DNA of 64,000 nt, from assembly GCA_918797485.1 (NCBI GenBank), contig CAKKNE010000004.1, positions 3,534,001 through 3,598,000 of the forward strand, written 5' to 3'. A program made the position numbers and the translations under genes. A model generated the notes under the pieces. The model was not told where the DNA came from and did no database searches. It saw only the letters and a list, made by a program, of their open reading frames with translations. The stretch is from Pelagomonas calceolata. Taxonomy: Eukaryota; Sar; Pelagophyceae; Pelagomonadales; Pelagomonadaceae. Position 1 is the stretch's first letter; the number at the start of each line of letters is the position of its first letter. Of the stretch, positions 8,356-16,675 are shown piece by piece.

Positions 8356-10583
8356 CTACGCGGCGGCAGCGGCGCCGTCGCCTTCCGTGCTCGAGAGGAT
8401 GTGCTCCGTGATGTCGAACCGCTCGACGGACTTCCCGTCCAGGGCAACGCCGTCGTCGCGCCGCACGGTCGCCTCGAGGCGCAGGATGACCTTCGTCTTG
8501 TCCAGCGCGCAGATCGCCGTGCCCGCCGCGGCGCCACGGACACCCACGAACCCGAAGGGCATGCGGTACCCGATCGGCTCGATGTGGTCCTCGCCGCCCA
8601 GCAGGCGCAGCGTGTCGTAGACGAGCTTCGGCAGCGGCCTCGTCTTGGCCATGGCCGTGTCGGTGATCGACACGAGCGCGACGCGCCCGGCAGGCATCCG
8701 CGCGACGTGGGCGTGGAACGCCTCGGACTGCGCCTCGACCTTGTTGTAGAGGTCGAAGCGCTCCAGCGCGACGCACCGCAGGTCGCCGTTCTTCTCTTCC
8801 AGCTCGAGGAACCTGTGTGGAAATCAACCAGTGTGTCGGGTGCACCGACAATTCTTCACTAACTCATTTCTCGGCGATGACGCGGCCGTCCTGGTTCGGT
8901 CGAGCGGTGAGGAACCGGCATCGCCGCGCCATCGAGCAGGCGTCGCGTCGATGGCGTGGGGGTCGACGCGATGACTCAGCACGAACGCGCCGTAAAATTT
9001 TGATTTCCACACAGCGAGGAACCAGAGGCCCACGCGGTTCTTCGGGAGCTGGATCGTCACGAGGCCGGCGTCGTCGACCGTCGGCTTGACTTCTAAATTG
9101 GTCGACACGGGGTTCGTCCGCTTCGGCGCGTCCCACGTCGCCGGCCCGAGCTTCGCGGCCGGGGCCTTGGGCTTGAAGAAGGCGTCGATGCGGGCACGCT
9201 TGGCGGCCCGGCCGCGCACGAAGCTGAACCATCCCGCGCCCTTGCCGGCGGAGTAGCCGTTGCATTCGACGCCGACGGCGCCCGGCGCGGACGGCGGCGG
9301 CCGCGCCTTCCGCCGGTCGTCGCGGAGCGCGAAGTACGCGTCGAGGCCCTCTCCCGTCAGCTCCGACTTGTCGATGCCTGTGTGGAAATCAAATTTCGGG
9401 CGCCCCACGCCATCGACGCGATGTTGTCCCCGTGACCGCGTCGGCTCGATGGCGTGGAGGTTAACCTAACTCACTGGTTGATTTCCACACGGGTCGATGC
9501 GGAAGGCCTCGAAGTACGGCAGCTCCTTGCCGTCGCTACTCCCGGCCGTGAAGCCCAGGGCCCGCATCTCGCCCGCCGTCTCCTCCGGCATCTTGTTGTA
9601 GGAGCTGTGCGAGAAGGCCACGATCGAGATCCGCGTCGGCGCCGCCTTGCCGGGCGCCGCGCGGAAGGGCATCGTGTAGTGCTCGCTGTTGCCGTCGAAG
9701 AGCTTCCAGGCGCGGTGGCACTTGATGACGCTCTCGCCGCCGCCGCCGCGCAGGACCTTTTCGCCCTTGTCGTTCTCTTTCTCGACGAACGTGTCCGCGA
9801 CCCAGAGCTCGCCGCCCGCGTGGTCGCCGAGGCTGATGATGTGCGAGGGCCCGATGTTGTTGCCGTCGACATGTTTCTTGGCCTGCGTGCGCGAAGCTCC
9901 GCGTCCACGCCATCGCCGCGACGGCGCTCCATCTCCACACCATCGCCGCGCGGTGACAGGGGAAGGCGCCGTGGGACGCCGCGCGCGACGGCGTAGTTGT
10001 AGTTGATCTGCAGCGACGAGAACGGAAAGTCCGGGAGCTCCTTCGTCGTCCACGCGCAGACGAGCTTCACCAGGTTCTGGAAGTTCTGGCTCACGGCCGA
10101 GAGCTGCATGCCGACGCCCCCGAGCACGTTCACGGCGCCGAGGCACATGCCGGTCACGGCTTTGGCGTCGGGCGACACGTTCGGCCGCGCCTGCGTCGGC
10201 CACTCGCCGATGCCGGCGAGGACGCGCTCGACCGCCTCCGTCGTGATCTCATTGGATTGGAGGGCGGCGGCGGCGCGCGCGTCGGCCTTCTCGAGCTGGC
10301 GCCGCACGGACGACGACCACGTGCCCTGGGCGACCTTCTTCTGCGTCTTCGCCTCGTTCTTGGGCGCCGCCTCGGCGGGCGGCGCGCCGGCGGCTTTCTC
10401 CGACGTCGACTTGGGCGGCGCGGGCGGCTTTACGGCCGGCGTCGCCGCGACGGCGTTTTGCTGTGTCTTTTGAGCGGTCGCTGGCGCCTTCGCCGCGGGC
10501 GCGGTCAGATCCTGCGGTTTCGTGTTGTTTGCAGCCTGCAAGGCGCTTCCCGGTTTGGCCTTGGGGCTACAGAAAGCGTCCAT
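8356..10583 (-). CDS. Oxygenase-like plus ILEI-domain protein, four exons
   Basis: CDS = complement(join(8356..8812, 9023..9377, 9501..9882, 9990..10583)): 1788 nt in frame, 595 residues. ATG 10583 starts MDAFCSPKAKPG. Residues 1-110 are Ala/Pro/Lys-rich and look disordered. The middle holds KHVDGNNIGPS..LGDHAGGELWV..SEHYTMPF..TRISIVAFSH, a pattern I know from algal 2-oxoglutarate/Fe(II) oxygenase-like domains (HxD, then a distal His). The C-terminal third, from NRVGLWFLELEEKNGD to GYRMPFGFVGVRG, fits the ILEI/FAM3 fold, usually found in secreted or Golgi proteins. No signal peptide is evident. Introns 2 and 3 are introners; intron 1 (9883-9989) looks like a decayed relative. Each join restores a continuous conserved reading (FRID|KSEL, GLW|FLEL). 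The domain names are recognition by pattern, not by search. Confidence 0.8.
8813..9014 (+). mobile_element. Introner element 2 (202 bp, long subfamily, opposite orientation to element 1 relative to its gene)
   Basis: It has the same 15-bp terminal repeats and length as element 1, about 95% identical by eye with no gaps, but inserted the other way round relative to transcription. The target duplication cgaggaac lies at 8805-8812 and 9015-9022. Gene-sense intron 9022 to 8813 starts GTTCCTCG (target GT) and ends CACAG, and splicing joins GLW to FLELEEK. Confidence 0.95.
9378..9492 (-). mobile_element. Introner element 3 (115 bp, short subfamily)
   Basis: It shares the outer repeats (one mismatch, CCGTGTGG at its gene-sense 5' end) and the inner 12-bp inverted repeat, but lacks most of the long-subfamily interior. 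The target duplication gtcgatgc is exact (9370-9377, 9493-9500). In gene sense the duplicated target begins GC, so exact excision (9500 to 9378) needs a GC-AG intron; using the GTGTGG just inside would leave 10 extra bases and shift the frame. Confidence 0.92.
9883..9989 (-). other. Intron 1 of the oxygenase/ILEI gene, probable decayed introner
   Basis: A 107-nt GT-AG phase-0 intron (GTCGCG...GCACGCAG) between NYNYA and AKKHVDG. Its 3' end TTCGCGCACGCAG resembles the terminal repeat of introner 5 (TTCGCGCACAG). Its interior holds two copies of a CACGCCATCGCCGCG-like motif that recalls the introner core. No target duplication is left. Confidence 0.6.
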
Positions 10584-10770
10584 GGCTGTGAGAGCGCGTG
10601 GCAGCGCGTGGCAGCTTCTCAGGCCACAGGTTGGCCGTGCGCTGCCAAAACGGAGAGCAAAACCAAAAGGCGCGCGAGAGCTTAGCGGCATAAACACACT
10701 AGAAAAGAACAAAAATCTCCCCGAGGCACCCTCGGAGCGTCCTTTACAAAGTAAACGTATATATACAAGT

Positions 10771-11304
10771 TCAAAATTTATTAACAAACTCCAACTCGGG
10801 CTCGTAATCGAGAAACCGGCTCTTGAACCGCTCCGTCGGCGCGCGGCACGTGTCGCTCGCCCCGAACAGTTTGTAGCGGTACTTCGCGACGAGCCGGTAG
10901 CCGGCGTCCCGGAGCGCCGCCGGCAGCGCGTGGAACGCGGCGACGTAACAGAACGGCGCGTCGAGCAGCGCGATCACGCGCAACGCCGCGTCCGACCGCA
11001 GGTAAAAGACGTCGTCCTGGATCACTACGAGCGTCGACAGCGCCTCGGCGCCGCCCTCGGCGTAGCGGCCGGCGCCGGCCCTGTGCAGTGCGTCCGCGTG
11101 CCGCTGTATCGCGCCAAACCGGACCCGTCGCGAACTGTCGTGGTCCGCCACGAAGTTCACGAAGCCGTCGCACAGATTGCAGACGCCGTCGAAGAAGAGC
11201 ACCGTCTCCACGCCTTCTGCGGGTCGCAGCGCGGCCGGCACGGTGACGGCCGCGTAGAGCGCGGCGCTCGCGGCGACCGCGGTTATGGCGGCCCAGCGTG
11301 GCAT
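10771..11304 (-). CDS. DCC-family thiol-disulfide oxidoreductase-like protein (DUF393)
   Basis: 177 residues from ATG 11304. An N-terminal hydrophobic stretch (residues 4-27) may be a signal anchor or targeting peptide. The family signature FFDGVCNLCDGFVNFV is clear, with the CxxC pair at Cys42 and Cys45. It is followed by the typical LRSDAALRVIALL and the C-terminal YRLVAKYRYKLFG segment. Length is normal for the family. Members are predicted redox proteins; the substrate is unknown. The stop is 187 bp from the ATG of the oxygenase/ILEI gene on the same strand. Confidence 0.9.
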   Translation of the reverse strand: MPRWAAITAVAASAALYAAVTVPAALRPAEGVETVLFFDGVCNLCDGFVNFVADHDSSRRVRFGAIQRHADALHRAGAGRYAEGGAEALSTLVVIQDDVFYLRSDAALRVIALLDAPFCYVAAFHALPAALRDAGYRLVAKYRYKLFGASDTCRAPTERFKSRFLDYEPELEFVNKF

Positions 11305-11732
11305 TCTGCTGCGTCACGAATTCTGCTGCGGTTAAGCTTAGGATGAATTCTCGGGTACGAATTCTCGCGTACCCGAGCTGGCACAGTCTTGCAAGCTGTG
11401 TATGAACTGGTAGCACTCCGGAGAGCTGTCGCTCGCAAAGGGGTGGTGCTCCGCAGTGACGAGATTGACAACCCAGCGCGAATTTGACGCGTTGTTGCAG
11501 GAATGCGGCCACACTGGTCAAAAATATGCGGAGCCAGCGGCATAGAGACACTAGGTACCCTTTTTCACCGGGGGCTTGTTGAGGCGGTTCTGCTTAGAAA
11601 GAAGTGCGCTGTTATGAAAGATGCGGCACGCGCCCGCCGCCGATGAATCGGCGCGGTGCCGCCCACTAGTCCTAGCACCGTAACAGATAACACGCACGCG
11701 ACGCCGCCGCCGCGCCTATTCACCAATACTAC
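11305..11732. other. Intergenic between two minus-strand genes
   Basis: It holds a short local inverted repeat around 11346-11378 (cgggtacgaattc / gaattctcgcgtacccg) and the GGTGCC...GCACCGTAACA motif at 11655-11686. No coding potential is seen. Confidence 0.5.
11655..11686 (-). promoter_or_regulatory. Shared intergenic motif J, copy 1
   Basis: The + strand reads GGTGCCGCCC, ACTAGTCCTA, GCACCGTAACAG, with GGTGC and GCACC as inverted arms. It is near-identical to 19219-19249, which is also upstream of a minus-strand gene. The role is inferred only from recurrence; it is 351 bp from ATG 11304. Confidence 0.4.
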
Positions 11733-12503
11733 TTACCCCTTCGCCTCATCATCATCATCGTCGTCCGACCACGCCTCGAGGCCCCCGTGGAGCGCCTGGA
11801 GCCGCGCGAGGTTCGCCTCGAGCTCGCGCAGCTCCGCGTCCGCGGCCTCGCGGAACGCGTCGCCGTCGCGTCGGAAGACCGGCAGATTCGCAGACGGCGC
11901 CTCGGCCCGCGGCGCCTTCAGGAGCGCCTCGACGCGGCCGCGCGCGCCGCGCGCGGACGACAGCGCCTCCTCGGTCCGCGCGGCCAGCGCCGTGCGGTCG
12001 AGGTCCAACGCGAGCTTCGGCGGCGAGTACTCCGCCTGCAGCTTCATTTCTAGAGCTTTCCGGTCCGCCTCGCGCGCGGCGCGCCACTTCTGCAGCGACG
12101 CGAGCGCGCCGTCCATTTCCGTCGCGGCCGCCTTGACGTCGGCCTCCTCCGCGTCCAACGATACCGAAGAAGCGGCGTGGGCCGCGATGGCCGCCTCGAG
12201 GTTTTCGGGAGGCGGCGGCGGTTCCGCTTTTGTAGTCTGCTCCTCCCTTAGCTTCGCCTGGAGCCGCGCCAGGGCCTGAGCGACAGCCACCTCGTCCACG
12301 GCGTCGTCATCACTTTTCAAAGCCTCGGCGAGCCGCGCGGGCGTCCGCCACGCGGGGGTGCCCTCCTGGACGGGGCTCCGCGGCTCGGTCTCGATGACTC
12401 CATCTAGATCCACGGCCGCGAGGAGGCGCTGGCGCGGCGTCGAGAGCTTGCCCTCGTCTGCCTCCATTTCCGGCGCGTTGCTGTGGTCCATGAGGGGCTG
12501 CAT
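11733..12503 (-). CDS. Unrecognised acidic coiled-coil protein
   Basis: 256 residues from ATG 12503. I do not recognise a family. The composition is rich in Ala, Glu, Leu and Arg with heptad-like stretches (residues 75-100, 115-160, 205-240), so coiled coils are likely. The protein ends in a run of six Asp (AWSDDDDDDEAKG). No signal peptide or membrane segment. It shares a 593-bp divergent promoter region with the ArfGAP gene. Confidence 0.7.
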   Translation of the reverse strand: MQPLMDHSNAPEMEADEGKLSTPRQRLLAAVDLDGVIETEPRSPVQEGTPAWRTPARLAEALKSDDDAVDEVAVAQALARLQAKLREEQTTKAEPPPPPENLEAAIAAHAASSVSLDAEEADVKAAATEMDGALASLQKWRAAREADRKALEMKLQAEYSPPKLALDLDRTALAARTEEALSSARGARGRVEALLKAPRAEAPSANLPVFRRDGDAFREAADAELRELEANLARLQALHGGLEAWSDDDDDDEAKG

Positions 12504-13096
12504 GTGCTTCGTGGTGCGCGGCTGTCCGGGCTGCCTCGGCGCCGCGACGACGACGAATTACTCTGATTCGAGCTGTGCTGGTGCGGCTGCGTCTCTCGGA
12601 CCGCTTTTGGCAGCACCGACGAGCCCCAAAACCGGCAAAAAGGGCTTCATATGTACTTAATATTTTTTTCTTCTCTGGTACAATCGCCCAGCCAGACATC
12701 CTCCCATCCGCCCCACGACGTTTGGTCGCTCGCGAGCAGAGGTCACCTTGGACAGCTCGACGGCCTCCTCTCCAAGCCTGGTTTTTTGCGACATTAATTA
12801 GGCGCAGCCGACAGCCGACCGCGGAAAGCTGGTCTTTGCGCGAGCGCTACACTCACAAGTGCAAGCGCTGGTGCGAGGCGCCGAGCGCTGCAGCACTTTG
12901 GGCTGTGAACCCAAGAGAGGTGAATTTTTTCGATTGGGCGTGTCGGGCCGAGCGGTCGCCGGGCGCTCGTTCAAAAAGAGCCTCGCGCCGCCGCCGTCCG
13001 TCGAAAGCGATCAAGGCGCACCGATCCGCAGCGTCGCCGGTGAGCTAGCGACAAACCGGGCGCCGTCGCCCGCCGGCCAGACGCCCAGCAAAAAAA
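12504..13096. other. Divergent promoter region
   Basis: It lies between the coiled-coil gene (minus) and the ArfGAP gene (plus). I see no clear repeat, RNA gene or shared promoter motif. The ArfGAP ATG is preceded by a run of A bases. Confidence 0.5.
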
Positions 13097-14437
13097 ATGG
13101 CCGTCTCCATGACGCCGGCCATGCAGGCCGAGATTAGGATCCTGCCGGGCAACGACAAGTGCGTCGACTGCGGCTCGAACCACCCGCAGTGGGCCTCGGT
13201 CACGTACGGCGCGCTCATGTGCCTCGAGTGCTCGGGCGCGCATAGGGGCATGGGCGTGCACATCTCCTTTGTCAGAAGCGTGACCATGGACTCGTGGTCC
13301 GACAAGCAGCTCAAGATGATGACGCACTCGTCGAACGACGAGCTCGTGGCCTTCTGGAAGAAACACAATGTCGACCCGCGCATGCCCCACAACGCGAAGT
13401 ACCACGAGCCCGCGTCGCAGCTGTACGCCGATCGCCTGAAGGCGAAGGTGGAAGGGAGGCCGTTACCCACCAAATTACCGGCTCGCCAAGCGGCGCCGAC
13501 GTCTGCGTATGATGCCCCCGGTGGCGGGTCCATGTCCGCGGGCGGGTTTGGTGGTGGCGACTCCAAAGGATCGGCGGCTTTGGCGGGCGAGACGACGGAG
13601 CAGTACGTCGCGCGCCAACGGCGCCTCCAGGCCGAGGCCCGCGCGCGCATGCGCGCCAAGTTTGGTGGTGGTGGTGCCATGGGCGGCGTCGGCTCAAATA
13701 GTGATTATGACCCCAAGACGGGTACTTATGGAGGTGGCGGTTTAGCAGGATTAGGCCAGGGCGACATCTCACTCAACAACGTGCAGGACGCTTTAGGGCA
13801 AGGTGTGGGCAAGCTGCGGTCCTGGGGGTCTCAATTAGCAGAGGAGGAAACTGTACGGGACCTGGGCTCGAAGACGGGCGAGGTCGCGGGGGCGGCCTGG
13901 GGCGGCCTGAAGCGGTGGGGGTCCGTGCTGTCGGACAAGGTCAAAGATCTAACCGTCGCGGACCCCGAGCCCGGCGCGCTGACGGCCGGTCTGGGCCAGT
14001 CGGGCCTGGCGCGCGGCTCGTCGTACGAGGGCTTCGGCGGCGGCGGTTCCTCGACGTCACTGCAATCGATGGGTTCCAACGGCGGCTCGTCGGGCTACCA
14101 GGCGTCGCAGGAGAACGGCTTCGGGAGCGGGAACAACCGCCTCCAGACGATCCAGTCGCTGGGCTCGGACCCCGACGGCGCGTCGATGCCGCGCAGCGCG
14201 TCGCAGCGGTCCTTCGCGTCCTCGGGCTCGGGCGGCTCGCGCGGCCGCGCGTCGCCGCCGGCGCCGCCCGCGCCGGCGCAGACGGCGCGGACGACGTCGT
14301 CGCCCGTGCCGCCGCCCGCGCCGGACCTCGCGGCGGGGCGGTCGGCCTCGGTGCCGTCAGCAAAGCCGTCGGCGCGGAAGGCCAAGAAACTCGAAGTGGA
14401 CCCGGACAAGGACTTCTTCGACTCGTTCGGCGTGTGA
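13097..14437 (+). CDS. ADP-ribosylation factor GTPase-activating protein (ArfGAP1-like)
   Basis: 446 residues. The N-terminal ArfGAP zinc finger is complete: Cys22, Cys25, Cys42 and Cys45 (CVDC..CLEC), followed by the catalytic arginine of SGAHR at Arg50 and the conserved HISFVRSVTMDSW. It stimulates GTP hydrolysis on Arf and so controls COPI coat release at the Golgi. The rest is Gly/Ser/Pro-rich. Around residues 215-290, WGSQLAEEETVRDLG and WGGLKRWGSVLSDKVKDL resemble amphipathic lipid-packing (ALPS-like) helices of ArfGAP1, which sense curved membrane (inference). ATG 13097 sits in an A-rich context and directly precedes the domain. Confidence 0.93.
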   Translation: MAVSMTPAMQAEIRILPGNDKCVDCGSNHPQWASVTYGALMCLECSGAHRGMGVHISFVRSVTMDSWSDKQLKMMTHSSNDELVAFWKKHNVDPRMPHNAKYHEPASQLYADRLKAKVEGRPLPTKLPARQAAPTSAYDAPGGGSMSAGGFGGGDSKGSAALAGETTEQYVARQRRLQAEARARMRAKFGGGGAMGGVGSNSDYDPKTGTYGGGGLAGLGQGDISLNNVQDALGQGVGKLRSWGSQLAEEETVRDLGSKTGEVAGAAWGGLKRWGSVLSDKVKDLTVADPEPGALTAGLGQSGLARGSSYEGFGGGGSSTSLQSMGSNGGSSGYQASQENGFGSGNNRLQTIQSLGSDPDGASMPRSASQRSFASSGSGGSRGRASPPAPPAPAQTARTTSSPVPPPAPDLAAGRSASVPSAKPSARKAKKLEVDPDKDFFDSFGV

Positions 14438-14534
14438 GCACTATCTGCGGGCCCGGTACTTATGCTGCGTGTAGCGGCGGTATCGGCATTTATGACCAAA
14501 TTAACTATATGATGATAAACCTATTACTCACAAG

Positions 14535-16202
14535 CTACGATGCAGCCGGTACGCGCACCTCGGGAAGCCGCGTCCCGTCCGCCTCGACGGCAACGGAGAG
14601 CGCCGCGTCCGCGGCGATCGCGACGGCCGCGAGGACCTCCGTCGCGGCCCCAAGCGCCGACGCGTCGACGGCGGCCACGAGCGCGCCGCCCGCGAAGACG
14701 GCGACGGCGAGCGCCGGCCCGGCCCCCGCGACCGCGACCGACGCGTCGCTCCCGAGCGGCAGCGGCGCGCCCGCCGCGGCGACGGCGACCGCCGCGGCCG
14801 CGAGCGGCGCGAGCGCGGCCTCCGCGGACGGCTTGTCGGTCGGGAACGCCGCGAGGCGCGCCGCCGCGACGCTCACGTCGGCCTCGAGGCAGGGCAGCGC
14901 CGTCTGCTTGAGGCAGAAGTCGGCGCGCGGCGACGCGAAGGCCTTGGCGAGGCCCTTGCCGCGGCGCTCGGCCGGCGCGGCGGTCTCGGGGTCCGCGCCG
15001 AAGGCCAATAAAGCCGCCTGGCGCGCGGCGCCGACGCAGGCGAGCTCCGCGGCCTCGCCGAAGGCCGCGACGGCCGCGCCCGGCACCGCCGCCACTACTG
15101 CCGCGCGCAGCGGCGCGGACCGCGCGGCTTGGCCCGCGAAGATTAAGAGAGGACTCGATCCAATGGAGACGGCCTCCACCAATGATTGTGCCTTCGCCAC
15201 GACGTCCGATGTCAAGTCCTCGAAGCGCGCGCGCGTCACGCGCGCGCGCGCGTCCATGCCGTCGACTAACGCGTCGGCCTCGACGTCGGCCTGCGCCGCG
15301 CCGTTCGCCAGGAGCTTGGCGGCGCGGGCGCAGGCATCTCTTAACTTGCGCTTGGCCCGCGCGCCGCCCGTGTCGACGTCGATCTTCTGCCGCCTCCGGA
15401 GGAAGGTCGCCGCGAAGACGTACAAGCAGGACGTGAACGCGTCGCCACTCAGCGACGCGTCGTCCTGACATTTGGCTCTCTCTAGGATTCCAGTGGCGTG
15501 CCTTGTATACGACGTCGCCTTGGCACGAGTCCCGCCGACGTCCAACACGACGACCGAATCGCACGCCACGTCGTCCTGGGCGGCGAAGCTCGCGACGCTA
15601 TCACCTTCGTCGACGACTTGCAAAATGCGCAGCCCGGCCTGGGCCGCCGCATCCAACAAAGCTTTGCGAGAGACCGTATCAGCCAAAATATCCGACGGCG
15701 CGGCTAAGACACAACATAAGACCTCCTTCGCGTCCGCTCCTAATGTATCAGCGACCCGCGTCCGCAATTCACCGAAGATCTTCGCGACGACGTCCGAACC
15801 GCTTAAAGCAGCAGTTACCTCGGTCTCCTCGCCGTCCTCGTCCCAGACGGTCTTGGCGAGCTGCAGCGTGGCGCCATCTATTTCGACTTTCCCGGCGCCG
15901 TGCGTCGCTAACCGGGCCTTCAGCGCGCCTTCGTCATCATTTGAATGGGGCAAGCAACTCAGCGCGCGCGGCACGGTCGCCGCCGGGTTCTTGGCGGCTT
16001 GCGACAGGGCGGCGTCTCCTACCACACACTCGCCCGTGCCTCCCAATGCGACAGCACAAGGCGTGCTGCGCGCGCCCGACTCCGACGCGACCAATGAAGG
16101 CTGGCCGATCGCGTTCGTCGTCGCGTCGCGTCGTATGATGACGGCGCGCGCCTCGCAGTAGCCGATGGCGATGCCGCAGACGTGCTGGAGGGGCGGGCCC
16201 AT
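14535..16202 (-). CDS. Divergent Hsp70-like protein (HSPA14/Ssz1 class)
   Basis: 555 residues from ATG 16202 (MGPPLQHVCGIAIGY). The actin/Hsp70 ATPase layout is visible: a first phosphate-type segment GIAIGYCEARAVI, the region ILQVVDEGDSVASFA in the place of the Hsp70 IHEP segment, VVVLDVGGTRAKA as the second phosphate segment, and a final adenosine segment. Each is degenerate compared with canonical Hsp70, as in HSPA14 and Ssz1, ribosome-associated atypical Hsp70s. The C-terminal part is short and Ala-rich, without a classic substrate-binding domain. The frame is open upstream of the ATG with no further Met. I infer an Hsp70 relative that may bind nucleotide but is unlikely to run a normal chaperone cycle. 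Confidence 0.75.
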   Translation of the reverse strand: MGPPLQHVCGIAIGYCEARAVIIRRDATTNAIGQPSLVASESGARSTPCAVALGGTGECVVGDAALSQAAKNPAATVPRALSCLPHSNDDEGALKARLATHGAGKVEIDGATLQLAKTVWDEDGEETEVTAALSGSDVVAKIFGELRTRVADTLGADAKEVLCCVLAAPSDILADTVSRKALLDAAAQAGLRILQVVDEGDSVASFAAQDDVACDSVVVLDVGGTRAKATSYTRHATGILERAKCQDDASLSGDAFTSCLYVFAATFLRRRQKIDVDTGGARAKRKLRDACARAAKLLANGAAQADVEADALVDGMDARARVTRARFEDLTSDVVAKAQSLVEAVSIGSSPLLIFAGQAARSAPLRAAVVAAVPGAAVAAFGEAAELACVGAARQAALLAFGADPETAAPAERRGKGLAKAFASPRADFCLKQTALPCLEADVSVAAARLAAFPTDKPSAEAALAPLAAAAVAVAAAGAPLPLGSDASVAVAGAGPALAVAVFAGGALVAAVDASALGAATEVLAAVAIAADAALSVAVEADGTRLPEVRVPAAS

Positions 16203-16675
16203 GTCTTTTGCTTTTTTGTAGCAGTGGCTGTCCACTGGAGGTTACCCAGCTATGCAGCTACGTGCTGTCCGAGCACCGGTGCTGCAGCAGCAGTTGGCAG
16301 AGGTATCAGAGACACACGCAATGCGGTCAGTACGTAGCCGCAACCACGAATGCGGAAATGCAGCCGGGTGACAATGCATGCAAAATCGCCCAGCCTTGCC
16401 GGCCGGGGTCCCGCGAATTTATGCACGGCTCTTGGAGGAGCGCCTCCTGGGACGTCTCTGGAGACCTCGACCTCTGCCGTTTGTTGCAACGCGACGGATC
16501 GGCAGACAGAGGAGCACCTGCAAACGTGAGAGTACAGCGGCTAGATTGCCGCGTCGTACAGCGGTTGCAGGCTTTCGAAGGAGTAAATTCATCATAAATA
16601 TACGAGTTTTGCAAGGCGCTTGCCTCCCAGTCCTGGCAAAGCTGCTATCTGCAGCTCCATTGCCATTTGCACATC
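16203..16675. other. Divergent promoter region
   Basis: It lies between the Hsp70-like gene (minus) and the mTERF gene (plus). There is a small palindrome, GAGCACCGGTGCT, near 16271. Nothing else identifiable. Confidence 0.5.

Noticed and set aside
9883-9989. Treating intron 1 of the oxygenase/ILEI gene as a sixth introner
   Set aside because: The ends are only partly similar and no target duplication is visible; listed as probable relative instead.
12504-13096. Possible small + strand gene (12575-13048 frame)
   Set aside because: No ATG-led domain; composition like a leader region, and the ArfGAP promoter must lie here.
13915-15468. A 517-codon + strand frame spanning the ArfGAP end and the Hsp70-like gene
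   Set aside because: It crosses two real genes on both strands and is compositionally a GC-rich shadow.
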